A stretch of 27,095 bases of DNA. Origin: an uncultured Oscillospiraceae bacterium (lineage in GTDB: Bacteria > Bacillota > Clostridia > Oscillospirales > Oscillospiraceae). Position numbers and translations under genes: made by a program. The stretch is taken from positions 1 through 27,095 of the forward strand of contig CAAGIT010000163.1 in the NCBI GenBank assembly GCA_900769995.1, read 5' to 3'. Below the pieces are notes generated by a model, which saw only the letters and a list, made by a program, of their open reading frames with translations, was not told the origin of the DNA and did not search any database. Shown in pieces: positions 14,798 through 22,128 of this stretch; position 1 is the stretch's first letter, and each line of letters begins with the position of its first letter.

Positions 14798-15046
14798 AAA
14801 ATAAAAACACCTCTGCCTCCTCAAGAGACAGAGGTGCTCTAACGTTCCTCTGCGGTACCACTCTTGTTCCCCGTGCAGCGCACAGGGCACTCGAAGCGCG
14901 ATAACGGGCGCAGCCGTCTGCCATATTGGGCGTACCGTTCCGGCAGATGCTCCGGAGGGATCTTCACACAGGGCGCGGCTGTCTTGCACCGACCGACAGC
15001 TCTCTGCACGCGGAGGCTGTGCTACTCGTCTCCATCAACGCAAATT
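14798..15046 (-). promoter_or_regulatory. T-box riboswitch leader of ileS
   Basis: On the minus strand the leader opens with GATGGAGACGAGTAGCAC, typical of the base of stem I. It continues through AGAGAGC and GGTGCAAG apical elements. GAAGATC (14965-14959) gives a candidate ATC isoleucine specifier. The T-box core AAGAGTGGTACCGC is at 14865-14852, close to the AGGGTGGNACCGCG consensus; its TGG can bind the tRNA acceptor end. The terminator hairpin CACCTCTG/CAGAGGTG with a T-rich tail (14836-14798) follows. Uncharged tRNA-Ile should favour the antiterminator and allow ileS transcription. The leader starts directly behind the divIVA stop; I found no convincing promoter of its own, so read-through is possible. 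Confidence 0.9.
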
Positions 15047-15055
15047 TCTATATAC

Positions 15056-15769
15056 TCAACCTTTTTTTTGCTCGTGGTTTCTGCCGAACTGCAGATCGTC
15101 AAAGATCTTCTTCTTCGCGGGCGGCAGCTCACCGTGCATGGTAATCTCGGGGGTCGCCGCCATCGATGTACCGATGCTCTCCTCGATGCTCTGACCGATC
15201 TCCTCGATCAAAGCATCCGCCTTTTCCTGCGTAGTCGGGGCAGACGGTTCCTTGTCGAAATCAAACGCCTTTCTCGGCTCCTCCGCAGGACGCGGCTCCT
15301 CGGCGGGCAGATCGGGGAGCTCCTCCGCGCGAAGCTGCTCGAGCAGCTCGAGCTGACGGCGGAGCTTGCTCTGCATACGGTCGATAAACTGTGCGGTCGC
15401 ACGCTGTGCCGCCTCCAGACGGGAGTTCTCCTCCTCCACCCGAACGCCGACATTCTTTGCCTTTGCAACCGCCGTTTCCTCTGCTTCGCGCAGCATCCTT
15501 GCGCATTTGCGCTCCGTCTCCTCGAGCATCTGCTCGCTGGTCTTCTGCGCGGCAAGAAGGGCGCTCTGCATCGACGACTCCTGCCGGCGGTATTCCTCTA
15601 ATTTTTCCACAAGGATCCGCATTTTACTCTTGAGCACGGAATTTTCCTTGTACAATGTAAGATAGTCTTCGGTCAGCGGCTCGAGCACATCGTCCACGGA
15701 TGCCATATCATAGCCGCCGAAAATCGCTTTTTCAAAGCTGATCTCCTGGATCTGCTGCGGTGTCAGCAT
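15056..15769 (-). CDS. divIVA: DivIVA-domain cell division/polarity protein
   Basis: This is a cytosolic coiled-coil scaffold of 237 aa that recognises curved membrane at septa and poles. The N-terminus (LTPQQIQEISFEKAIFGGYD, then MASVDDVL) is the conserved DivIVA membrane-binding region. A coiled coil occupies about 28-155, rich in Glu, Arg and Ala. A Pro/Glu-rich segment and a low-complexity tail ending in basic residues (EQKKG) follow. GGGAGAG precedes the ATG. It lies 61 nt downstream of sepF and upstream of the ileS leader, the standard Firmicute order, but without the YlmG and YlmH genes often found between them. Confidence 0.92.
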   Translation of the reverse strand: MLTPQQIQEISFEKAIFGGYDMASVDDVLEPLTEDYLTLYKENSVLKSKMRILVEKLEEYRRQESSMQSALLAAQKTSEQMLEETERKCARMLREAEETAVAKAKNVGVRVEEENSRLEAAQRATAQFIDRMQSKLRRQLELLEQLRAEELPDLPAEEPRPAEEPRKAFDFDKEPSAPTTQEKADALIEEIGQSIEESIGTSMAATPEITMHGELPPAKKKIFDDLQFGRNHEQKKG

Positions 15770-15830
15770 TGCAATTCTCTCCCATCTACTATGTTTCTTC
15801 TGTCTGACACAAAAAACGCTCCGTCATCCG

Positions 15831-16319
15831 TTAGAAGTACACGCCGGAGGATTCCATCTCCTCGAGCTGATCGCCGGTCACGCCGACGTTGCAGGGCGTG
15901 ACGAGGTAGGTGGAAATGGCGATCTTCTTGATCTTGCCATCGATGGCATAGGCGCAGCCGGACAGAAAGTCCACAAGCCGACGGGCGACATCCTTGTTGG
16001 TGGATTCGAGGTTGAGCACGACAGCCTTTCTGTCGCGCAGATGGTCAGCGATCTCGGAAACCAGATCAAAACGCTCCGGCTTGACCAAGACGACCTGAAG
16101 CTGGGTGGTCGGGTTGATATTTACCACGCGGCCGGCAGGCTGAGTACGCGCAGGCTCTGCAGCGGGAGCAGCGGCACTGCGGCCATAGCCGCGCCTTGCG
16201 GCAGGCTCTTCCGCAGGTGCTTCCTCATACGGCTCATCGTCATATTCGTCATAATCGTCCATATCATCGCCGTAAGAAGAACGGGATGTCCATTTTTTGA
16301 ATTCGTCCATCAATCCCAT
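15831..16319 (-). CDS. sepF: Cell division protein SepF
   Basis: SepF bundles FtsZ filaments and anchors them to the membrane at the septum. The 162-aa product has a short amphipathic N-terminus (MGLMDEFKKWTS) that would bind membrane. An acidic and Ala/Pro-rich linker (about 18-65) precedes the SepF fold (about 70-155), with 'AVVLNLESTNKDVARRLVDF' and 'GKIKKIA' as family signatures. GGAGGAATTACCC precedes the ATG. It sits 23 nt downstream of the YggS-family gene. Confidence 0.95.
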   Translation of the reverse strand: MGLMDEFKKWTSRSSYGDDMDDYDEYDDEPYEEAPAEEPAARRGYGRSAAAPAAEPARTQPAGRVVNINPTTQLQVVLVKPERFDLVSEIADHLRDRKAVVLNLESTNKDVARRLVDFLSGCAYAIDGKIKKIAISTYLVTPCNVGVTGDQLEEMESSGVYF

Positions 16320-16342
16320 GGGTAATTCCTCCGTATCGCAAT

Positions 16343-17038
16343 CTATAAATTATAATTTCTGGCACCGAAAATCGCAGTGCCAACTCTGATCATCGTGCTG
16401 CCTTCGGCAATGGCGTCCTCGAAATCGTCCGTCATTCCCATCGACAAAATGTCCATACGAATATTATGCTGTTTTTTTGCACTTATGTCAACAGCTTTTC
16501 TGCGAATTTGTGCAAAAAAACGACAATTATCACCGCTTTTTTCGCTTACCGGAGGAATTGCCATCAATCCGCGCAGTCTGCAATGGGGATAATTTCCCAT
16601 TTTTTCCGCGATTTTGTCAATTTCCTCCAAACGGAAGCCGGACTTGCTCTCCTCTTCGCCGATGTTGATCTCGAGCAGAATGTCCTGCACGATGCCCAGC
16701 TTTGCCGCTTCCTTCTCGATGCACGCGAGCAGCGGCAGACGATCGACCGACTGGATCAGATCGACCTTTCCCACGACCTGCCTGACCTTGTTGGTCTGCA
16801 AGTGTCCGATAAAATGGACGGGTGCGCCCGCATAGGCGTTTTCCGCACCCTTCTGCACCAGCTCCTGCACGCGGTTCTCGCCGCAGCAGTCCACTCCTGC
16901 CGCGATCGCCTCGCGCACACGGCCGGCATCGTTCATCTTTGTCGCCGCGCAGAGCAGGATCTCCTTCGGGTCACGGCCTGCCGCGACCGCTGCCGCCTCC
17001 ATCCGCGCACGAATGGCAGCAATGTTTTCTGCGATCAT
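16343..17038 (-). CDS. YggS/PLPBP-family pyridoxal-phosphate homeostasis protein
   Basis: This is a single-domain TIM-barrel protein of 231 aa that binds PLP and helps balance vitamin B6 and amino/keto-acid pools; no enzymatic reaction is established for the family. K34 in CAATKMN is the PLP lysine. Supporting motifs are ENRVQE, HFIGHLQTNK, INIGEEESKSGF, 'GLMAIPP' and the phosphate-binding MGMTDDFEDAI...GTAIFGAR end. The ATG at 17038 overlaps the stop of the HlyD-like gene by four bases (ATGA), indicating translational coupling. The longer open frame to 17176 is inside that upstream gene and is not used. Confidence 0.93.
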   Translation of the reverse strand: MIAENIAAIRARMEAAAVAAGRDPKEILLCAATKMNDAGRVREAIAAGVDCCGENRVQELVQKGAENAYAGAPVHFIGHLQTNKVRQVVGKVDLIQSVDRLPLLACIEKEAAKLGIVQDILLEINIGEEESKSGFRLEEIDKIAEKMGNYPHCRLRGLMAIPPVSEKSGDNCRFFAQIRRKAVDISAKKQHNIRMDILSMGMTDDFEDAIAEGSTMIRVGTAIFGARNYNL

Positions 17039-18204
17039 TCTATCACCATCCCGTTTTCTATGTCCTCCGAGGTCAGAATCAGCTCGTCCTTCGGCCAGAG
17101 GTTGTCCGTGTCGCTGTTGTCCCAGCGCACGATATAATCCTCGCCGGACTCCAGCAGCAGCTCGATCTTCTTCCATTTCGCGCGGCTGTTTTCCAACACA
17201 TACACGCCGGTTTCGCCGTCAATATAGTAAATCGCCTGCTTCGGTACGCGGAGTCCTTCGTAGGTCTTGCATATGATATTCGCCGACAAGCGGCGTACAT
17301 TTGTCATGTTTTGCAGGTATTTTTCGCACGAAAGCACCAAAATACAGTTTTCCTTCTCAGCCTCACCGATGCGCTCGATGCGCATGGTCAGCCCTCGCAA
17401 TTCCGGAAAATCAACCGTCAACCGGTCGCCCGTTTCCCATCCCACGACCCGTTCGGCGGGAAGCTCCGTGACAAAATACCACTTCTGCCCCTCGATCAGC
17501 CGACCAATGGCATCCATGGCACGTGCTTCGTCCGACAGCCCGCGCAGCTCGGAGAGGCCGATGGTTTCAAGCTTTTCGGGGCGCAGGACTTCCTCATAGC
17601 CGTCCACGGTTCGGGAAAAATAGCCCGATCGGTCGGCGGTGATCGCCGTAATACTGCCCGCAGTCTCGCGGGATAATGCCGCGATCCGAACCTCCAGCTC
17701 TGCCATATAGCTTGACAGACGCGCCGCATCACCGGAGCTGCTTCGCAGTGCGGCCCTCAGCTCCGTGTCCGCCTCGCGGGAAATCTCATGCCTTGCGGTA
17801 TGTACGGACAGGGCGATGATCTGTTCGGCGATCGTCTCCTCCGAGGTGTTTTCGCCTGCGGCGGATTTTAATTGCGCGTACTCCTGCCGCAGCGCCGCCA
17901 ATTCCTCATAGCTTTCGCGGATGTCGGCGTTGTCGCAGCCCGTGGCGACCGTCTGGCCGCTGCCGACCCATTCGCCCTCCGACCGCTCGCAGACCAGCTC
18001 CGCAGTACCGCTCGTCAGAACCCTTTCGGAACGCACCACAAAGCCGGAAACGGTTATCCCGTCGCCGACTTCGCAGTAGACAACCGTTTCGAACGCATAG
18101 CCGCTGCCGGAGCTAAGCACTACCGAAAACAGCACATACGCCAGAATTACGCTTGCCAAGAGTATGGAAACCAGTTTTAAGTAAGTTTCGCCCTGCTTCC
18201 TCAT
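17035..18204 (-). CDS. HlyD-like single-pass membrane protein of the sepF cluster
   Basis: This protein of 389 aa has one N-terminal transmembrane segment (about 10-32) and a large extracytoplasmic part. That part has membrane-fusion-protein architecture: an initial beta/lipoyl-like half ('GITVSGFVVRSERVL'), a coiled-coil hairpin (about 93-195), the returning beta half ('RSGYFSRTVDGYEEVL') and a C-terminal beta-barrel region ('VPKQAIYYIDGETGVYVLE'). Classical HlyD proteins connect ABC or MFS exporters to outer layers, but no transporter gene is nearby. Its coupling to the yggS-sepF-divIVA genes instead suggests an envelope or division-related role, which is inference. GGAGTACCG precedes the ATG. 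Confidence 0.75.
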   Translation of the reverse strand: MRKQGETYLKLVSILLASVILAYVLFSVVLSSGSGYAFETVVYCEVGDGITVSGFVVRSERVLTSGTAELVCERSEGEWVGSGQTVATGCDNADIRESYEELAALRQEYAQLKSAAGENTSEETIAEQIIALSVHTARHEISREADTELRAALRSSSGDAARLSSYMAELEVRIAALSRETAGSITAITADRSGYFSRTVDGYEEVLRPEKLETIGLSELRGLSDEARAMDAIGRLIEGQKWYFVTELPAERVVGWETGDRLTVDFPELRGLTMRIERIGEAEKENCILVLSCEKYLQNMTNVRRLSANIICKTYEGLRVPKQAIYYIDGETGVYVLENSRAKWKKIELLLESGEDYIVRWDNSDTDNLWPKDELILTSEDIENGMVIE

Positions 18205-18236
18205 CGGTACTCCTCAGACAGCAGGACAGTGGTCGC

Positions 18237-18458
18237 TTACAGGGGGAATCGCACGGGCTGCAAGGGTACCAGCGTGGAGATCGCGTGCTTGTAGATCATC
18301 TGCTGCTTGCCCTCGGAGCTAAGTACAACGATAAAATTGTCAAAGCCCGTCACAATGCCCTTCATCTGAAAGCCGTTCATCAGGAACATAGTCACCGGGA
18401 TATGCTCCTTGCGAACCTCGTTTAGAATCGTGTCCTGCAGGTTTTCTGTGTTTGCCAT
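18237..18458 (-). CDS. hfq: RNA chaperone Hfq
   Basis: Hfq forms an Sm-like hexameric ring that brings small RNAs and mRNAs together. The 73-aa product is about the minimal core length, without the long C-terminal tail of E. coli Hfq. Sm1 (about 10-50) and the Sm2 signature IYKHAISTLVP are both present. AGAGAGG precedes the ATG. It follows miaA after 89 nt, matching the conserved miaA-hfq linkage seen across bacteria. Confidence 0.95.
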   Translation of the reverse strand: MANTENLQDTILNEVRKEHIPVTMFLMNGFQMKGIVTGFDNFIVVLSSEGKQQMIYKHAISTLVPLQPVRFPL

Positions 18459-18547
18459 ATGGATAACCTCTCTTCTTGTATTTTGGGGATGCTTTCATTT
18501 TAGAGATTATCCGTTCGCTTTGCTTGCGAAAATTGTCGAGAGAAATA

Positions 18548-19480
18548 TTATTTCGCTTCGAGCAGTGTCAGCGCCTGCGTCAGCACCGCGTCGAAATCGG
18601 TAGTATCGGTGCGCTCGATCCAATGCACCGCGCCGTTGCGGCGGAACCATGTCCGCTGCCGCTTGGCATAGCGGCGGGATGCGCGCTGAATGTCCTCGCG
18701 GGCGGCATCCAGCGAGGCTTCTCCGCGGATAAATGCCGTCAGCTCCTTGTAGCCGATGGCCTGCATACTCGTGGCGTTCGCCGGCACACCGCTGTTCAAA
18801 AGCCGCTGCACCTCCCCCACCAGACCCGCCTTGAACATCTCGTCCACACGGCGGTCAATGCGGGAATACAGAGTCGCTCGGTTTACATAATCTATGCCGA
18901 TCCAAATCGGCTTGTATTTCGGCGGCAGGAGCTGCGACTCCCGATTATGCTGCGTGAAGGTCTTGCCCGTTTCCAGATAGACCTCTAAGGCGCGGATAAT
19001 GCGCTTACGGTTGGACGGATGGATGCTCTGCGCGGCATCGGGATCGACCGCCCGCAGACGCTCGACCAAAACCCCGATGCCCTCGGCTTCCGCGATTTTT
19101 TCCAATTCCTCCCGTCGGCCGGTCTGCGGATAGGGCGCAAACTGCCGTCCGGCGACCAGCGAATCCATATAAAGCCCTGTGCCGCCGACGATGATGGCGG
19201 GTTTTCCGCGCGACAGAATATCCTGCAGGCACTCGTCCGCCAATTCCACGTAACGGCTCACGGAAAAATCTTCGGCAGGGTCGGCGCAGTCGATCATATG
19301 ATGGCGGATCCCGCCCATTTCCGACGGGGTCGGCTTTGCCGTGCCGATGTCCATGCCGCGATAAACCTGCATGGAGTCGCACGACACGATCTCCGCGCCG
19401 AATTTTTGCGCCAACGCCACGGACAGCCGCGTTTTTCCGGCAGCCGTCGGGCCGACAATACAGATGATGTTCGCTTCCAT
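18548..19480 (-). CDS. miaA: tRNA dimethylallyltransferase
   Basis: MiaA transfers a dimethylallyl group to N6 of A37 in tRNAs reading UNN codons, making i6A, the substrate of MiaB. The 310-aa product has the P-loop GPTAAGKT (10-17), then CDSMQVYRGMDIGTAKP, the DxxxP-like HHMIDCADP and GGTGLYMDSL. The C-terminal part has 'IGYKEL' and 'RYAKRQRTWFRR'. An in-frame TTG at 19486 would add two residues, but AGAGG is better spaced for ATG 19480, which sits two bases past the mutL stop. MiaB, the next enzyme in the same modification, heads the same gene string. Confidence 0.95.
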   Translation of the reverse strand: MEANIICIVGPTAAGKTRLSVALAQKFGAEIVSCDSMQVYRGMDIGTAKPTPSEMGGIRHHMIDCADPAEDFSVSRYVELADECLQDILSRGKPAIIVGGTGLYMDSLVAGRQFAPYPQTGRREELEKIAEAEGIGVLVERLRAVDPDAAQSIHPSNRKRIIRALEVYLETGKTFTQHNRESQLLPPKYKPIWIGIDYVNRATLYSRIDRRVDEMFKAGLVGEVQRLLNSGVPANATSMQAIGYKELTAFIRGEASLDAAREDIQRASRRYAKRQRTWFRRNGAVHWIERTDTTDFDAVLTQALTLLEAK

Positions 19481-19482
19481 AA

Positions 19483-21384
19483 TCAAGTCCTCTTAAACTG
19501 CCGTTCGAGTCGGCTTTCCGTCATGACCACAACAATCGGCCTGCCATGCGGACAGTATTTGAGATCCTCCCGGGACAAAACCTCCCGCACCAATGCCGCG
19601 CGCTCCAATGCCTCGCTGTGCTGTCCGCCCTTGATCGCCGCCTTGCAGGCAACGGTGTGCAGCATCGTGTCGCGCAGCTCTTTGGGGTCGATGTTCCTGC
19701 CGCTGAGCAGGTCGGCCGCAAGGGCGTCGATCGCCGCCACCGCCGCATCCGCCGCCAGCTCCGCCGGGATTCGCCGCAGTGCCAAAACACCGTCGCCATA
19801 GTCGGAAACCTCAAAGCCGCAGTCATTGAGCAGCGCGGTGTTCTCCAATAGCAGGGCGGCTTCTTCTCTGTTTGGTTTACATAATATCGGTTGCAGCAGG
19901 AACTGCGAGGTAATCGGCTCGGCAGCGGCGCGGAATTTTTCGAACAGGATCCGCTCGTGTGCCGCGTGCTTGTCGATGAACAGCACCTCGCGGTTCTGCT
20001 CGACGATGATATAGGTATCGAGCACCTCTCCGACAATGCGGTAGGGTGCGGTTTTTTCGGGTGTCAAAAGCGTGGGTTCCGCTGCCGGCTCTGTCGGTGC
20101 AGAGGGCTTTTCCGCCGCTTTGCGCTCGATGGCTTCGCGGGTGATCGGCGCAAGCGTATCCTGTGTCGGTGCAGCAGGCTGCGCGGGTTTTTGCCGTTCT
20201 GTTCTTCCCTCGCTCAGAACGCTTGCCACCGCGCGGTAGTCCTCCGCGCTCATCTGGCGGAAAAAGCCCTGCTTCGGCTGGGCTTTGACCGCTTTTGCGG
20301 GAGCGGCTGTCAGCGGCGCGGCAGGTGAAGCAACGGTCGGCGGAGCTTCCGCTGTCGGGCGGCTTGCGCCGTGCAGCTCCATCTCCACGCGGCCGGATTC
20401 CCGATCCAACGCGCCCTGCACGCCGTATTTCACGCAGTCAAAGACTGCCTTTTCATTCAAAAATTTGACCTCGACCTTTGCCGGATGGACGTTCACATCC
20501 ACCATATGCTCCGGCAGGTGCAGGTGCAGCACGCACATCGGAAACCGCCCGACCATCATGCGGTTGCGATAGGCCTCCTCGAGCGCGACCGTCAGCGTTT
20601 TCGAGCGGATATGCCGCCCGTTGACAAAGAAGATCTGCTGTGCGCGATTGCCGCGTGAGGCGGTCGGCTTGGATACAAAGCCGGTCAGCTCGTACCGTTC
20701 AAAATGGCTGTTGACCTCGGTCATCTCCTTCGCCGCCGTTCGACCCATAACCGCATAGATCGCGCTGTACAGCTTGCCGTCGCCGGTGGTATGAAGCTGC
20801 TCCTCGCCGTCACGCAGAACGCGGATCGACACCTCCGGATGCGCCAGCGCCAACCGCTGCACACTGCTCAGAACCGCTGCCGCTTCGATCGTGTCACGCT
20901 TCATAAACTTCATGCGCGCGGGGGTATTATAGAACAGGTCGCGGACGATGATGGTCGTGCCGTTCGGACAGCCGACCTCCGTGCGCTCGTTGACCGTGCC
21001 CGCGTCCAGATGCAGGGCGATGCCGAAGTCCGCATCGGCGGTTTTGGTCATCAAATCAATATGCGACACGGCGGAGATCGCCGCCAATGCCTCACCGCGG
21101 AAGCCCAGGGTGCGGATCCCCTCCAAATCGGAGGCTTCGCGGAGCTTGCTCGTTGCATGGCGCAAAAACGCGGTTTCCGCATCCTCGGCGCTCATGCCGC
21201 AGCCGTCATCGGTCACGCGCAAATAGGTCATGCCGCCGTTTTCGATTTCCACCGTAATATTCTTCGCGCCCGCGTCTATGGAGTTTTCGACCAGCTCCTT
21301 TGCCGCGCTCGCAGGCCGTTCCACGACCTCTCCCGCTGCAATCATATCCGCTACCAGCGGCGAAAGCTGTTGAATTTTCGGCAT
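19483..21384 (-). CDS. mutL: DNA mismatch repair protein MutL (endonuclease type)
   Basis: MutL links MutS mismatch recognition to strand incision. The 633-aa product has a GHKL ATPase domain (about 1-330: ELVENSIDAGA with N34, DDGCGM, GFRGEALAAI), an Ala/Pro-rich linker (about 335-440) and a C-terminal dimerisation domain. The endonuclease motif reads DKHAAHERILFE (471-482), matching DxHAxxExxxxE with Lys for the usual Gln, and the zinc-site motif CPHGRP is at 611-616. This points to a nicking MutL, as expected where MutH is absent. GGAGG lies 8 nt upstream of ATG 21384. Confidence 0.96.
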   Translation of the reverse strand: MPKIQQLSPLVADMIAAGEVVERPASAAKELVENSIDAGAKNITVEIENGGMTYLRVTDDGCGMSAEDAETAFLRHATSKLREASDLEGIRTLGFRGEALAAISAVSHIDLMTKTADADFGIALHLDAGTVNERTEVGCPNGTTIIVRDLFYNTPARMKFMKRDTIEAAAVLSSVQRLALAHPEVSIRVLRDGEEQLHTTGDGKLYSAIYAVMGRTAAKEMTEVNSHFERYELTGFVSKPTASRGNRAQQIFFVNGRHIRSKTLTVALEEAYRNRMMVGRFPMCVLHLHLPEHMVDVNVHPAKVEVKFLNEKAVFDCVKYGVQGALDRESGRVEMELHGASRPTAEAPPTVASPAAPLTAAPAKAVKAQPKQGFFRQMSAEDYRAVASVLSEGRTERQKPAQPAAPTQDTLAPITREAIERKAAEKPSAPTEPAAEPTLLTPEKTAPYRIVGEVLDTYIIVEQNREVLFIDKHAAHERILFEKFRAAAEPITSQFLLQPILCKPNREEAALLLENTALLNDCGFEVSDYGDGVLALRRIPAELAADAAVAAIDALAADLLSGRNIDPKELRDTMLHTVACKAAIKGGQHSEALERAALVREVLSREDLKYCPHGRPIVVVMTESRLERQFKRT

Positions 21385-21399
21385 GAAACACACCTCCGA

Positions 21400-22110
21400 T
21401 CATAAAAGATAGGCAACGGCAATGCCATTGAGGAGCGCGTGCAGCGCAATCGACCCCCAAAGGCTCATGGTGCGCTGATAGGCATAGCCCAGCGCAAGTC
21501 CGGCAGGGACATATTGCAGGAACGAGATCAGCAGCTCCGTTGCCGGCTGCTGCCCGATATAGCCGACCACGTGCAGTCCGCCGAACAGGAGGATCGACAC
21601 GGCATAGGCAAGCAGCGGCGATTTTCGGCACAGCGGCGCAAACACCATGCCGCGCACCAAAACCTCCTCCGTGATCGGCGCCAGCACGACCGTGCACAGA
21701 CCCATAATCAGCGAGCTTTGTTCCAGAAGACCCTCGATGGCGGCATTGTTGCGGTTGTCCGCCTGCACGGGAATAAACATGAGGATATAGGCTATCAGGA
21801 AAGATACAATATAATATACAACAAAACCCGACAAAACCGCGCCGATCAGACGCACAGCCCTGCCCTTCAGCGGCTCGCACGACCGCCAGAGCAGCTTGCG
21901 GAACAGCAGAACGACCGCGATAAAGGACACGGTAAAATAGGCGATCTGGTAGACGAACTCCGCTTTTTCCGGATTTTGCGCAAATGCCTGATAGATCGGC
22001 AAAAGCAGAAACGGCACGGCCAACTGCCACGCAATCAGGCAGATCAGACCCGCGATCAGCTCATTGCGCGTCGGCCCGACAGGATACCTCTCTCGAAAAA
22101 ATCGTAACAC
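21400..22110 (-). CDS. CPBP-family intramembrane metalloprotease
   Basis: This polytopic membrane protein of 236 aa belongs to the CAAX protease and bacteriocin-processing (CPBP/Abi) family. The three motifs are present: EEVLVRG with E148/E149, 'FGGLHVVGY' with its conserved His, and HALLNG near the C-terminus. About seven hydrophobic segments are visible. Members may process prenylated or signal peptides or give bacteriocin self-immunity; the substrate here is unknown. The start is GTG 22110 with GGAGGAACGCT upstream. It sits between mutS and mutL, 18 nt after mutS and 15 nt before mutL, so it is probably co-transcribed with both. Confidence 0.88.
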   Translation of the reverse strand: MLRFFRERYPVGPTRNELIAGLICLIAWQLAVPFLLLPIYQAFAQNPEKAEFVYQIAYFTVSFIAVVLLFRKLLWRSCEPLKGRAVRLIGAVLSGFVVYYIVSFLIAYILMFIPVQADNRNNAAIEGLLEQSSLIMGLCTVVLAPITEEVLVRGMVFAPLCRKSPLLAYAVSILLFGGLHVVGYIGQQPATELLISFLQYVPAGLALGYAYQRTMSLWGSIALHALLNGIAVAYLL

Positions 22111-22128
22111 AGCGTTCCTCCAATATCG

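Noticed and set aside
12657..14798. 713-codon open frame on the plus strand
   Set aside because: It is antisense to ileS, with no ribosome site and a composition set by the codon bias of the real gene.
14778..14924. N-terminal extension of IleRS
   Set aside because: This stretch contains the T-box core and terminator hairpin; the conserved protein begins at 14777 behind GGAGG.
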